Shown here one piece after another: positions 17,374-25,208 of a DNA stretch of 39,343 nucleotides. The notes under the pieces are model-generated. The model ran no database searches. It was not told the origin of the DNA and saw only the letters and a list, made by a program, of their open reading frames with translations. Position numbers and translations under genes: made by a program. This stretch comes from a virus. Location of the stretch: the IMG/VR virus record IMGVR_UViG_3300028837_000158, positions 1 to 39,343 of that record, one strand, 5' to 3'. Every line of letters starts with the position of its first letter. The first letter of the stretch is position 1.

Positions 17374-17612
17374 TCTTTCACCTCCTTCTTTACTTCTGTC
17401 TGACCATTACGAATAGCATTGATTATAAATTCTTCCGGATTATCTAAAGACTCCAATGGCATCATAAGCCCATCATCTTCGCCAGAGGTAAAGTAAATAC
17501 TGCCAACCATATCAAACTCTAACTCAGTACCATGAATCAAAATTAATTCCTGTTCCAGATGGTCTGGGTCAGATTGTTTAGTCCTCATATCTGCAAGTAA
17601 TTTTATCCACAT
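17370..17612 (-). CDS. 80-aa protein of unknown function
   Basis: ATG at 17612 lies 10 bases inside the methyltransferase gene with AGGAAG 6 bases upstream; a second Met at residue 9 has no ribosome site. Acidic, with HGTELEFDMVGSIYF and a C-terminal Lys/Glu tail. Overlaps both neighbours, as is usual for this operon. Not recognised. Confidence 0.6.
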   Translation of the reverse strand: MWIKLLADMRTKQSDPDHLEQELILIHGTELEFDMVGSIYFTSGEDDGLMMPLESLDNPEEFIINAIRNGQTEVKKEVKE

Positions 17613-18391
17613 TCTGGCTTCCTCATTATTATTATATCTTCCGTAATGACGTGTGGTATATCAGGATTTTGGCTCCATGCCACTTGCAATCTCAAACTTG
17701 GTTTAGCTTCACGCTCACGCCACTGGTACAATTCAAAGCCAACCTCATAACAAATCTTGAGAGTATCAGCAGAGTACGGTTCTATGCCACCATATCCACG
17801 ATATGAACTGGCTTTGGTATTGACAGAATCTTTGGTAATAGTACACATGAAGCCACCCGGTGGTAGTGAGTTGTATATTCCACGATAAATTTCTTTCATG
17901 CCAACCAGTAAGTTGAAATAACTCAGAGTTGCTAATTGCGCTCTATCTTGACCATACTCACCAACAAATGTACCCGCTTCTGCTGCCATTCTAGCGACTT
18001 TGGTGCCAGCTTTGGATATATTTACACTATAAGGTGGGCTGAATATACAGTGGTCAGCCTTATATGGTAAGAATCTCCGAGCGTCTCCATGAAGCAAACC
18101 AAATGTGCCAGTAGGATTGTGGTGCAACTGCATGAAAGCCCAGCTAAGTTGCTGTACCTCGTAGAAGTGCTGTTCCAGCTCTATATTTATTACATTCCTA
18201 CCCAACAGAGTAGCGTACATTAGTGAGCCAACTCCACTTGTCGGGTCTAGTATAGTATCACCGGGCTTAGTCAGCTTTTTAATTAGCCAAATCATCATAT
18301 ATAGATTAGCTTTGGCTGGGTGTCCTTTGTCTGCTCCAGCAAAATACTTCTTCCGTAGTTGTACGTCACTTGGGAATTTAAGTTGTCTCAT
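17603..18391 (-). CDS. DNA N6-adenine/N4-cytosine methyltransferase
   Basis: 262 residues from the ATG at 18391, which forms an ATGA overlap with the 58-aa gene upstream; a longer reading frame to 18436 would overlap that gene fully. HPAKANLYMMIWLI (24-37), DPTSGVGSL (49-57, SAM-binding motif I) and SPPY (118-121, catalytic motif IV) identify an amino-methyltransferase of exocyclic nitrogen. The order, SAM motif before catalytic motif, is that of alpha/gamma-type enzymes. No restriction partner is encoded, so it probably protects phage DNA or alters regulation. The target site cannot be read from the sequence. All catalytic motifs are intact. Confidence 0.9.
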   Translation of the reverse strand: MRQLKFPSDVQLRKKYFAGADKGHPAKANLYMMIWLIKKLTKPGDTILDPTSGVGSLMYATLLGRNVINIELEQHFYEVQQLSWAFMQLHHNPTGTFGLLHGDARRFLPYKADHCIFSPPYSVNISKAGTKVARMAAEAGTFVGEYGQDRAQLATLSYFNLLVGMKEIYRGIYNSLPPGGFMCTITKDSVNTKASSYRGYGGIEPYSADTLKICYEVGFELYQWREREAKPSLRLQVAWSQNPDIPHVITEDIIIMRKPECG

Positions 18392-18564
18392 TGCCAAAGT
18401 GACCTCCCAAGTTCCCACATAAATAGACAAAAGCAAATAGCAATCAATGGTTCATGATGCCAGAATTGAGTCCAGTTGAACAAGACATCACTTGAAGTTA
18501 GTTGTTGATGGGCAATGCCTAGAATGGCAAGCAATAAGAATGTACATTGGATTATCTTACCCAT
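18388..18564 (-). CDS. 58-aa two-helix membrane microprotein
   Basis: ATG at 18564 shares its A with the upstream TAA (TAATG); its TGA overlaps the methyltransferase ATG. 58 residues with two hydrophobic stretches, FLLLAILGIA (9-18) and LIAICFCLFMW (40-50), separated by a polar loop. It would sit in the host inner membrane. It is coupled on both sides, which strongly supports it as a real gene despite its size. Function unknown; superinfection or host-membrane modification is a guess. Confidence 0.65.
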   Translation of the reverse strand: MGKIIQCTFLLLAILGIAHQQLTSSDVLFNWTQFWHHEPLIAICFCLFMWELGRSLWQ

Positions 18565-18974
18565 TATTCCAATGCACTCCTTCCATCTTTGTATTCCAGT
18601 TCTATAGGGAACACAAATTCCTTTCGCTTATCCCATATATAGTCACCAATAGTAGTAGCTAAACATAGCTTACCATTGGCAATCTGTTCCTCAGTAGCCC
18701 AATCACAGAATACTAAACGCCTAATTCCAAGGTCATAAACCTCAGTAATGAAATTCTGGATTAGTTCCCAATTATTATCCAGAACTGAAACGCAAATGCG
18801 CTCCATGGTATCCCTAGTCAAGTTTTTGCTGGCTGTCGGTATTACAAGATAAGTCAGCATCGGGTATGAGCATAATCTTGGAGTGTGCTTATCAATGGAC
18901 ACTTTGAGTCCATCCTCTGTCATGCCGTCTCTGAAACTGGTGAATATCAATGTCATAGTTTTATTCATATCCAT
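18564..18974 (-). CDS. 136-aa protein, remotely DUF488-like
   Basis: ATG at 18974. Beginning LIFTSFRDG, then VSIDKHTPR and YPMLTYLVIP, and ending around RLVFCDWATEEQ and GKLCLATTIGDYI. The order of a start strand, a VSI-x-P segment and a Cys-containing strand before a helix recalls DUF488 proteins, but the family's CHR motif is not intact, so I keep this as a remote resemblance. Overlaps the upstream gene by 14 bases. Confidence 0.55.
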   Translation of the reverse strand: MDMNKTMTLIFTSFRDGMTEDGLKVSIDKHTPRLCSYPMLTYLVIPTASKNLTRDTMERICVSVLDNNWELIQNFITEVYDLGIRRLVFCDWATEEQIANGKLCLATTIGDYIWDKRKEFVFPIELEYKDGRSALE

Positions 18975-19191
18975 ACTCCTTTAACACTTGGTTTATGGTG
19001 AGTTTCTCTGCTGGTGACAAGCTATATTTATTTATTTCAAGCATCTTGAAAAGTATGGAATCTAGTATATCCCACATAAGGCTGGCATCTTGCTTACTAC
19101 TTTCACAGTATTCAGTGTATTCTTCCACTAGCTTCTTTCTCTGGTAATCCAATAGGTACTTTTGCTCGTTGATAAAACTCTCAAAATCCAT
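18961..19191 (-). CDS. 76-aa helical protein of unknown function
   Basis: ATG at 19191, one base after the ERCC4 nuclease stop, which carries GGAG-like sequence in its end. 76 residues, acidic and helical (YQRKKLVEEYTEYCESS, LSPAEKLTINQVLKEYG). No motif recognised. Tight spacing to both neighbours supports it as a gene of the operon. Confidence 0.6.
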   Translation of the reverse strand: MDFESFINEQKYLLDYQRKKLVEEYTEYCESSKQDASLMWDILDSILFKMLEINKYSLSPAEKLTINQVLKEYGYE

Positions 19192-19192
19192 G

Positions 19193-19918
19193 TTACTTTT
19201 CTCCTTTCACTGCTTTTATTAACCTTTTGGCAGTCGCTGTGCCAATTCCGTCACAAGCAAAACTAATTGCTTCTGGTGCCAAGTGTATTGCATCCCACAA
19301 ACTACCAATCTGCTTCAATAATTCCATTGCTTTCTTCTCACCTAATACCGCACCTTGTTCATCTTTTATTCCCATAATAGTCTCTATCATCGGATTGCTC
19401 TGCCACTTAATAGGTTTAGTCCGTACATAATGCTTTAGTAAAGTGTGTTCAGTTCTCTGGCTATTCTCAACAAAGCTCTTTAATGCCCAAGCCGAGCCTG
19501 ATATAGTGGAAGTATGATATACCGATATACCTTCTTTGTCTAGTCTCCAAAGATATGCCATCACATCAGCATACTTAGCTCCACTAATCTTTACTCTCCG
19601 TAAATATCTATCATTCTTACTCTCTTGGAAGATAGCTATTTCACCACCAGCTAATGGCAAAGCTACGCCCTCTACAAGTAGTCCCACTTCGTCAGCATGA
19701 TTAGTAGCTGTTCTTAATTGTTTCTCCAATCTACCAAGACTATTCAGTAAGTCTAACCAATACTTACGCTCAATGGTTATGCTATGCCCATCAATAGCAG
19801 ACCAGAAATAATCACAAAGCCCTTGCTGTACCAAGTTCTGCCGATGGACTTGCATGAATGTGGAAAGTAGTCGTTCCATGTAGTCCGGTTCATAAACGTC
19901 TTGGACAATAAAACTCAT
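19193..19918 (-). CDS. ERCC4/XPF-type nuclease with helix-hairpin-helix
   Basis: 241 residues from the ATG at 19918; an in-frame TTG at 19927 is a poorer choice because it overlaps the upstream gene. The active-site signature ID43 with E50-R51-K52 and D56 (AIDGHSITIERKYWLD) matches the GDx(n)ERKxxxD motif of ERCC4 nucleases. A C-terminal helix-hairpin-helix (CDGIGTATAKRLIKAVKG, about 221-238) would bind DNA. Such XPF/Mus81-like enzymes cut branched or flap structures, so this one probably resolves recombination or replication intermediates. A phage enzyme with both parts on one short chain is compact. The eukaryotic helicase domain is absent. Confidence 0.85.
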   Translation of the reverse strand: MSFIVQDVYEPDYMERLLSTFMQVHRQNLVQQGLCDYFWSAIDGHSITIERKYWLDLLNSLGRLEKQLRTATNHADEVGLLVEGVALPLAGGEIAIFQESKNDRYLRRVKISGAKYADVMAYLWRLDKEGISVYHTSTISGSAWALKSFVENSQRTEHTLLKHYVRTKPIKWQSNPMIETIMGIKDEQGAVLGEKKAMELLKQIGSLWDAIHLAPEAISFACDGIGTATAKRLIKAVKGEK

Positions 19919-19919
19919 T

Positions 19920-20096
19920 TTAGCCAATTCCTATTCTCTTTATGGAGTTGGTTGTCTTTAAGTGTAAGCCAAACTGAACCATCATGCAAGCGGGGAACTC
20001 CAGATGGCATCTGGGGCAGTAATACCAATCCCTGTCCGGATGCTGAGACAATTCAGCCTCACACTTTGGGCATCTATACCCTATTCTGTTTTCCAT
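19920..20096 (-). CDS. 58-aa zinc-ribbon microprotein
   Basis: ATG shares its A with the stop of the Sak4-like gene (TAATG at 20096) and its TAA lies 2 bases from the nuclease ATG. CPKC (9-12) and CPRC (27-30) form a zinc ribbon; a basic C-terminal tail follows. Located between recombination genes, so a DNA-binding or protein-bridging role in recombination is plausible. Not a named family. Confidence 0.7.
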   Translation of the reverse strand: MENRIGYRCPKCEAELSQHPDRDWYYCPRCHLEFPACMMVQFGLHLKTTNSIKRIGIG

Positions 20097-20893
20097 TATT
20101 CATTCTCCATACAAGCCTTCTTTATTCCATCAATAATTAGCATTAGACGCTTATAGTCGGGTTCCATTATCTCTATTCCGAAAGCAGTAGGTGGATTTGG
20201 TGTCAAGATTCTAGCCACTGTTTTGAGTCTCAACGGATTTAAGTCCTTGCCAGTCTGTGGGTCAACATTAGTATTCCTAAGAAATAACTGCAAATGGTGG
20301 TCAGTTAGATATGGAATCTCGTTGAACCCAGCGTGCGTTTTTTGACCAGTTTTTACGGACTCCTTGGTCATAGAGCCATCTGATTTTTGGACAAACTGTT
20401 CTTGGTAAACATCTGTTTCGTAATGAGATATGATTAGCAGTTTGTTAGCTTCTCTGGCTGCCATAATCTTGGCTCTAGTCCTACTGTTTGGCATCCGATA
20501 CTCAATTTGTTGCAGTTGGTGTCTCTTTGGGTTATTACGTTTGACATAGTTCTCCAGATATTCATCTGCATTTAGCTTGTGCATTTGGCTCCCAGTATCA
20601 ATGAACAATACTCTAACTTGTGGGTCACTTAGAGCCATTTCATACATACGTTCAAAGTTAGCCCACTGTTGAGTTATAGCTCCACTACCTAAAGTCCAAG
20701 TGGGTACTTCTGGGAACTGCACCGACTTGATTCGGTCAGCTATATTCGGTTGGAATCTCCAGATAGCACGTTCTCTGCCCAAGTCAAAATCAAAATGGAT
20801 TTCGATACCATCCTGAAATGACTTAGCAGCAGAGAAGCCAAACGTAGTCTTGCCAGTCTTTTCTGCACCATAGTACGTGATAACTTGACTCAT
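20096..20893 (-). CDS. Sak4-like RecA-superfamily ATPase (single-strand annealing/recombination)
   Basis: 265 residues. Walker A G9AEKTGKTT17 close to the N-terminus, Walker B VRVLFIDT (93-100), and a following polar segment QMHKL. The short N-terminus and Walker A start after a beta strand fit the Sak4 group of phage RecA-like annealing proteins (AAA_24 domain). It lies among ERCC4 and Cas4-like nuclease genes, as expected for a recombination set. Ends in TAATG coupled to the zinc ribbon. ATPase call is firm, Sak4 subgroup is by resemblance. Confidence 0.8.
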   Translation of the reverse strand: MSQVITYYGAEKTGKTTFGFSAAKSFQDGIEIHFDFDLGRERAIWRFQPNIADRIKSVQFPEVPTWTLGSGAITQQWANFERMYEMALSDPQVRVLFIDTGSQMHKLNADEYLENYVKRNNPKRHQLQQIEYRMPNSRTRAKIMAAREANKLLIISHYETDVYQEQFVQKSDGSMTKESVKTGQKTHAGFNEIPYLTDHHLQLFLRNTNVDPQTGKDLNPLRLKTVARILTPNPPTAFGIEIMEPDYKRLMLIIDGIKKACMENE

Positions 20894-21306
20894 TGCCCAC
20901 CTCCAAACATATGTCTAAAGAAGTCTGAAATGTCTGGGGGAGCATCATCCTCGCTACGGCTTACCACCTTGAAGCCTACCCGCACTCCGATTTGGTCGTT
21001 CCACAACTCCAACTCATCTCTAATACTAATCCACAAAGCAGTTCTTAGTAAAGAAGTCTTGGCTCCAAACTCGTTGGCTTTGGCTTCCAACTGTGTCTTC
21101 TCGTCACCAGTACAATATCGGGAGTCTAGGTTAAATTGCTCCGATTGTTTCTGGTACAAGTTGGCTAATACAAACAACCGCTTGCAAACGCTAGACATTT
21201 CACCAACTACAACTTCTCCATCTTTCACTTCATTATCTGGCTCGATAAGTTCAGCCTCGTCCATGCTGTCTAATTCTAATGGTAATAACCTAATCCAAGT
21301 GGACAT
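20890..21306 (-). CDS. 138-aa acidic protein between recombination genes
   Basis: Start taken as the ATG at 21306, the A lying 2 bases after the Cas4-like stop and preceded by AAGGAG; a longer in-frame reading from 21435 would overlap that gene by over 120 bases. 138 residues with a helical middle (QLEAKANEFGAKTSLLRTALWISIRDELELW) and a Gly-rich end FFRHMFGGGQ. The 3' end overlaps the Sak4 start by 4 bases. Not recognised; association with the recombinase is suggested only by coupling. Confidence 0.6.
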   Translation of the reverse strand: MSTWIRLLPLELDSMDEAELIEPDNEVKDGEVVVGEMSSVCKRLFVLANLYQKQSEQFNLDSRYCTGDEKTQLEAKANEFGAKTSLLRTALWISIRDELELWNDQIGVRVGFKVVSRSEDDAPPDISDFFRHMFGGGQ

Positions 21307-21307
21307 T

Positions 21308-21976
21308 TTATTTCTCCTTCCTGAGATTACAATGTATGGCAGAATCTCCATACCTACAGTTTTTACACTCCCAATCCTGACACCACTTTGTGGGAGTAGG
21401 TGGTTGCTGGTCTGCAAAACTTTGGATATAGACATCCTTTCGCCACATCAGATAATCCCAGTTATCTTGTAGCTCCTGCTGGGTGAACATAAACTTCACA
21501 GCTAGAATCTCTGGAAAAGGTGGTTTATATCCACCCATCAAGTGAACTACACTGAGTCCATATTCCAACTTCTTTTCAGCATAGCAATAGCCCTTAATCT
21601 GTTGTAGCCAAGTCTCAGGAAACTCTCTGGTAATTGTTTTCTTGGTACTCATTCTGGTAGTTTTGAGTTCTGATGGCAAGTCAGCTTTGAACCAGAAGTC
21701 TGGGCTATAGTCAACGCCTTCACAAGTTCCGGGGCTGGCACGTTTATCTTCTGGAATTATCACCCTCTCGAAGCCAATACCCAATGCCATAGTAATTGCC
21801 TGTTGTCTTGCTATTGATAGTGGCATAATCCTGTCCCAATAAGAAGATGTTAGGCAATAGATAAGTTCGGTCAAATGGATGCCAGCACTCCTTACTGGAA
21901 CAGTCAGTTCTTGGACTCTTTGTATGAGCCACCGATAGGACTCATCAGCTAGTTCTGGATAATCTTCAACTATCAT
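21308..21976 (-). CDS. Cas4-like PD-(D/E)XK exonuclease with Fe-S type cysteines
   Basis: 222 residues, ATG behind GGAGGAATTGT. Core: D93 (GVDYSPDFWF), E103-L-K105 (SELKTTR) and Q126 in a following helix, which is the PD-(D/E)XK arrangement. One Cys at 41 (LTELIYCLTSS) and three at 204, 207 and 216 match the four cysteines that hold the iron-sulphur cluster in Cas4/AddB-type nucleases; C199 is extra. Such enzymes resect DNA ends 5'-3' or 3'-5' and pair with a single-strand annealing protein such as the Sak4-like product downstream. No cas1 or CRISPR is present, so a role in spacer capture is unlikely. Confidence 0.85.
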   Translation of the reverse strand: MIVEDYPELADESYRWLIQRVQELTVPVRSAGIHLTELIYCLTSSYWDRIMPLSIARQQAITMALGIGFERVIIPEDKRASPGTCEGVDYSPDFWFKADLPSELKTTRMSTKKTITREFPETWLQQIKGYCYAEKKLEYGLSVVHLMGGYKPPFPEILAVKFMFTQQELQDNWDYLMWRKDVYIQSFADQQPPTPTKWCQDWECKNCRYGDSAIHCNLRKEK

Positions 21977-22032
21977 ACAATTCCTCCATATTAAATTTCT
22001 GCGTGATAGGTATGCGACAGCCCACCACCGGT

Positions 22033-22266
22033 TTAGCTGGGTTTCTCCATAGTGGACTCATAGTTAGAGTTGATACAAGCATCCAACAAAGAAACTTTGT
22101 CATTGGCTGCTACGAGTGCTGCACGGGTTGCCGTGAGTATCCCACGCAACCGCTCTATCTCATCACAAAGTTCTTTCACTCTGGAGACAGCAGTATCCAA
22201 GTTGGTCACACTCGCATCTGGCTGCCCAGCTAGAGCTTCTTCCACTATATTATCCATTTGTGTCAT
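22033..22266 (-). CDS. 77-aa coiled-coil protein
   Basis: Start at the ATG at 22266 with AAGGAG 4 bases upstream; the longer frame to 22347 would overlap the SSB-like gene end. The centre (SRVKELCDEIERLRGIL, TATRAALVAANDKVSLLDA) is a heptad coiled coil of about 40 residues. Probably an oligomerising accessory protein. No family recognised. Confidence 0.6.
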   Translation of the reverse strand: MTQMDNIVEEALAGQPDASVTNLDTAVSRVKELCDEIERLRGILTATRAALVAANDKVSLLDACINSNYESTMEKPS

Positions 22267-22315
22267 TTCGCTCCTTTCCATCCTATTTGTTACTTTGCGC
22301 CATATTCTATGCCAC

Positions 22316-23215
22316 TCACGCCACAACATGGTGCCTGCCATCTCCATCTACCGTTACCTGTGCAGCCGCTTTAAGCCCAACGATAAAGCTCTGGTCAAAG
22401 ATAGATGCGGTAAATGCCGAGTCAGCCTTAATCTTGTCGTCTATCAAAGCAACTCCAAGAAACTCATTTAGAGTCTTGCCATCAAGCAGCTTCTTAGCTC
22501 TAATTGGAGCAGTATCGTCTGCTATTATTATGGTACTAAATGCTCCAGTAGGTGCAGCGGTAGGATTAATGGCAGGAGCAGGAGTGGGATTAGCAATGGG
22601 AGCTGGAGCTGGAACAACTACTGGTTGAGGCTGCATAGTTGGCTGAGGTTGTGGCTGAACATACTGTGGCTGTGCTGGTTGTTGTGGTAATGGTGCTCCA
22701 CCAGGTATCACAACACGCATAAATCTCCATACATCACCACGAAATGAGTCACCAGTCTTTGGGTCCTCACCATAACTCTCACTCATCTGGCGCATTTCAT
22801 AGACCTTACCGACCAGTTCAGCCTTAGCTTCTTCGAGACTAGCTGCGTCGGCTGCCACACCTATAGCTCTGGCACTACCAACATGACGACCCCATCCAGA
22901 GTCCTCACGGTCAGAATACTTGATAGACAGGTCAATTGTTGCCCAAGGCCACGGTGCTGGACTTTCAAGAATTTGGACTTGGTCGAACTTCTCAATAATC
23001 CTCATCCCGAACTGGCTCTGCGTGTCATAGAGTATGTCAGTTAGCCTACCAATGAAGGCGATAACTGGCACCTTGAAGGCTCCACCAGTAGCTAAACCAG
23101 ACCATTTTGCCGGTGGCATTGCAGATATGACACCAGCAGGTGGCACCATTGGCTGCCCATAAGGTGTCTGTCCACTAACAGGTGGTTGTTGCTGTTGGGA
23201 ATAATCATAAACCAT
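22316..23215 (-). CDS. candidate single-strand DNA-binding protein
   Basis: 299 residues, ATG behind GTGAGGT. N-terminus Gln/Pro-rich (first 25), then about 50-165 a compact region (VPVIAFIGRLTDILYDTQSQ, DQVQILESPAPWPWATIDLSI, WRFMRVVIPGG) resembling a nucleic-acid-binding OB-type fold; residues 175-225 are a Pro/Gln/Ala linker, and 230-299 a further globular end rather than the classical acidic tip of SSB. Position in the replication operon supports an ssDNA-binding role. This is a composition and context call, not a motif match. Confidence 0.5.
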   Translation of the reverse strand: MVYDYSQQQQPPVSGQTPYGQPMVPPAGVISAMPPAKWSGLATGGAFKVPVIAFIGRLTDILYDTQSQFGMRIIEKFDQVQILESPAPWPWATIDLSIKYSDREDSGWGRHVGSARAIGVAADAASLEEAKAELVGKVYEMRQMSESYGEDPKTGDSFRGDVWRFMRVVIPGGAPLPQQPAQPQYVQPQPQPTMQPQPVVVPAPAPIANPTPAPAINPTAAPTGAFSTIIIADDTAPIRAKKLLDGKTLNEFLGVALIDDKIKADSAFTASIFDQSFIVGLKAAAQVTVDGDGRHHVVA

Positions 23216-23245
23216 TTGTTTTTACCTCACTTTAATTTTACTCAA

Positions 23246-23593
23246 TTATTCCACCTTCACTAAAGCTATCTGCTTTTCCATTTCTTCTAGCTTTTTCCTT
23301 ACCACATTGGACTCACCACCTTTCCGTTGAATATAATATCTTTTGGCACGCAAACAAGCCAACTTGCGTTTCTTTTCTGGGGCCATGGCAGTCGGCTTAT
23401 AGTCATGCTTAAAGAACCAATTTTTAGCATAGGACTGGACAGCTTCAATATAGCAATCATAGTGGAGATGTTGTTTTATTAAGTGCCTATTGAAGAATCC
23501 AGTCCCAATCATAATCTGCGTGCCAGCCACTATGCCCTGCTGGCAAGCAGAACAAACACCATAACGCCTCTGGTAGGTGGGCTTATAAATCAT
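23246..23593 (-). CDS. 115-aa zinc-binding basic protein
   Basis: Start at the ATG at 23593, which overlaps the end of the 52-aa gene; a longer frame to 23704 lies wholly inside that gene. CSAC (14-17) with H37 and H44xxC47 gives a probable zinc site; the C-terminal half is very basic and helical (EKKRKLACLRAKRYYIQRKGG) and ends in an acidic helix EEMEKQIALVKVE. It may bind nucleic acid. Similar basic zinc proteins are common in phages but the family could not be named. Confidence 0.6.
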   Translation of the reverse strand: MIYKPTYQRRYGVCSACQQGIVAGTQIMIGTGFFNRHLIKQHLHYDCYIEAVQSYAKNWFFKHDYKPTAMAPEKKRKLACLRAKRYYIQRKGGESNVVRKKLEEMEKQIALVKVE

Positions 23594-23741
23594 GGAAAAT
23601 GTAAAACCCATCATACACCCGTTTCGTTTTGTAGCTAATGCTATCACACGCTGGACAGTAGTCCTCATCTGGCACCCCATCGTACCATATAGCACCACAC
23701 TCACAACATATATGCGTATACACAGGGAACGTAAGACTCAT
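23583..23741 (-). CDS. 52-aa zinc-ribbon microprotein
   Basis: ATG overlaps the stop of the upstream gene (ATGA); TAA at 23583-23585 overlaps the next ATG by 11 bases. CCECG (12-16) and CPAC (29-32) make a zinc ribbon; the end FYIFHDL is aromatic. Coupled on both sides, which supports reality. Function unknown. Confidence 0.65.
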   Translation of the reverse strand: MSLTFPVYTHICCECGAIWYDGVPDEDYCPACDSISYKTKRVYDGFYIFHDL

Positions 23742-24079
23742 CTTTCACCCCGTTCAGTCATAGCTCTCCATATATTTAAGTCTTTGATTGAGTAAAAGAC
23801 TGGTATATTAGCTTCACGTGCAAACTTAATTTCATCATCAGCACCACTGGAATCTCCATCTATTCTTAATATACAGTCGCAACATAATATGAACTCTCTA
23901 TCTAGCACCAGCCATTCCTCGTATGGTCTGTGATGGCACAACTCCCAGAAGTGTGTGAGGACTGGAATATATGGTGCATATTCCATATCATATAGCTTAT
24001 TGGCTATGTCAATAGCTTTGTTGACATTGGCTTCTTTGTCACCTTTAGAGTATGGAGACGCTATGTAAACTCTAATCAT
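23738..24079 (-). CDS. nucleoside 2-deoxyribosyltransferase-like/DUF4406-type protein
   Basis: 113 residues. VYIASPYSKGD at residues 4-14, then APYIPVLTHFWELCHHRPYEEWLVLDREFIL, CDCILRIDGDSSGADDEI and a final ANIPVFYSI strand. This is the pattern of small nucleoside 2-deoxyribosyltransferase-like proteins: the SPY start, a conserved D on the WLxxD helix and a GxSxGAD-E motif near the active site. Such phage proteins may act in nucleotide salvage or base modification, but activity is often not shown. Coupled to the 52-aa gene by ATGA. Confidence 0.75.
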   Translation of the reverse strand: MIRVYIASPYSKGDKEANVNKAIDIANKLYDMEYAPYIPVLTHFWELCHHRPYEEWLVLDREFILCCDCILRIDGDSSGADDEIKFAREANIPVFYSIKDLNIWRAMTERGER

Positions 24080-24273
24080 CTTTTACCCCACGTAGACGTG
24101 ATTAAAATAATTCCAACTATAACTGGCACTCCTACAACCATAGCTATACCCAATGCAATTAGCACTTCACGCAATGGGTTCTCTGACTTGAGTACACCAA
24201 GACATATGATAGCTAAAAGTGGACTTACTACCAATGCAATCCCAAGAGCCTGCCTTATTTTTTCTTTTTTCAT
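24076..24273 (-). CDS. 65-aa two-helix membrane protein
   Basis: Overlaps its neighbours by 4 bases on both sides. Two hydrophobic segments, ALGIALVVSPLLAIICLG (about 9-26) and VLIALGIAMVVGVPVIVGII (37-56), with a charged N-terminus (MKKEKIR) that should remain inside. No motif. Its position in the early operon suggests a membrane-targeted takeover or exclusion protein rather than late holin, but this is unproven. Confidence 0.65.
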   Translation of the reverse strand: MKKEKIRQALGIALVVSPLLAIICLGVLKSENPLREVLIALGIAMVVGVPVIVGIILITSTWGKR

Positions 24274-25025
24274 GGTACTACCTCAAACGCAGCCAAAGCT
24301 CTGTTCAGCTGCAAATTTATCGGCTTGAGGACATCTTCACTATGGCGGCACTCAAATTCCAGCCTTATCTTATCCTGTGCTACTGGAACTAAGCTAATCA
24401 TAGAGTCTGCCCACTGTGCAAGATGATAAGTTCCCGTCATTTCCTGAGCACCAAGGTCAACTACTCCACCACTCTGTCCAACTTTTGATTTCCTAGTGTG
24501 ATGGCAAATAAGTATGGAGACTCCATAACTCCATATCAATTTATCACAGAAGTCAGTGCAAGCCATTACGCTTTCCTCGCTTGTGGCACTGGCTGATAAC
24601 ATCTTCTTTAGTGGGTCAAAGATAATCAAATGTGGTTTATGTATGGCTACCAACTTCTCCATTTCTACTTGTCCAGTTGGAGTGTCTAGTCGTACTCCCA
24701 TCAAATCGCTAACCATACATAAGTTACTGGTCATAGTTGTACCACTACCTTTACAATACTTGCGTAGTCTGAATTGCCAGCCTCTATGTCCCACTTCAAA
24801 GTTCATATACAGCAATTTTTTTTGGTTAGTCTTAAACCCCAACCAGTCTTTTCCATGAATTACTGCTAGTGCAAGCTGGTTGAGCAGTAAACTTTTACCC
24901 TTCTTTGGTGGCCCAAACATTATCACTTTCATGGCAGTTGGTATTATACCACTTCCTATTATGTAGGGTAAGTCTGGAAATGTTTGAGACAAATAGGTTG
25001 CCCCATCATACACATCCAGAGACAT
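24270..25025 (-). CDS. RepA/DnaB-type RecA-fold ATPase (replicative helicase or loader)
   Basis: 251 residues. Walker A G38PPKKGKS45, E77 on NFEVG, Walker B LIIFDP (133-138), and SILICHHTRKS as the sensor-like segment near 175. This matches AAA_25/RepA-type proteins, single-domain relatives of DnaB. With no other helicase in the genome it is the best candidate for unwinding at the replication fork. No DnaG-type primase or DnaB N-terminal domain is visible. It follows an HTH microgene after 3 bases. Confidence 0.8.
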   Translation of the reverse strand: MSLDVYDGATYLSQTFPDLPYIIGSGIIPTAMKVIMFGPPKKGKSLLLNQLALAVIHGKDWLGFKTNQKKLLYMNFEVGHRGWQFRLRKYCKGSGTTMTSNLCMVSDLMGVRLDTPTGQVEMEKLVAIHKPHLIIFDPLKKMLSASATSEESVMACTDFCDKLIWSYGVSILICHHTRKSKVGQSGGVVDLGAQEMTGTYHLAQWADSMISLVPVAQDKIRLEFECRHSEDVLKPINLQLNRALAAFEVVP

Positions 25026-25028
25026 CTA

Positions 25029-25208
25029 CTATTTGCTCCCAGCCAATATATTGTCCAATGAACTTCGTGCTATGCGGATAGTGCCATTTGGAAGGACTAT
25101 TCCGACTATCCATCCACGCTTTACCCATCTATAAAGAGTCCATTTAGAAATACTAAGAATAGCCGCTGCTTCTTTGGCAGGAACAAAGCTCTCCATAGTT
25201 GTCTCCAT
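25029..25208 (-). CDS. 59-aa excisionase/MerR-like HTH protein
   Basis: ATG shares its A with the stop of the zincin-vWA gene (TAATG). VPAKEAAAILSISKWTLYRW (9-28) is a helix-turn-helix of the HTH_17/excisionase type, followed by a wing (GIVLPNGTIRIARSSL). Such proteins bind DNA as small dimers or as directionality factors; here no integrase exists, so a transcription-control or replication-initiation role beside the RepA-type ATPase is more likely. It is a candidate binder of the TTATGTCAAG sites. Confidence 0.75.
   Translation of the reverse strand: METTMESFVPAKEAAAILSISKWTLYRWVKRGWIVGIVLPNGTIRIARSSLDNILAGSK

Noticed and set aside
18564-18974. Firm DUF488 assignment
   Set aside because: Only the general layout fits; the conserved CHR motif is missing, so it is kept as a remote resemblance.
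21308-21976. Cas4-like gene as a sign of CRISPR adaptation
   Set aside because: No cas1, cas2 or repeat array occurs in the genome; the Sak4-like neighbour explains it better as a recombination nuclease.
25029-25208. Excisionase implying a temperate phage
   Set aside because: No integrase, attachment site or repressor cassette was found; the HTH type is shared by many regulators.
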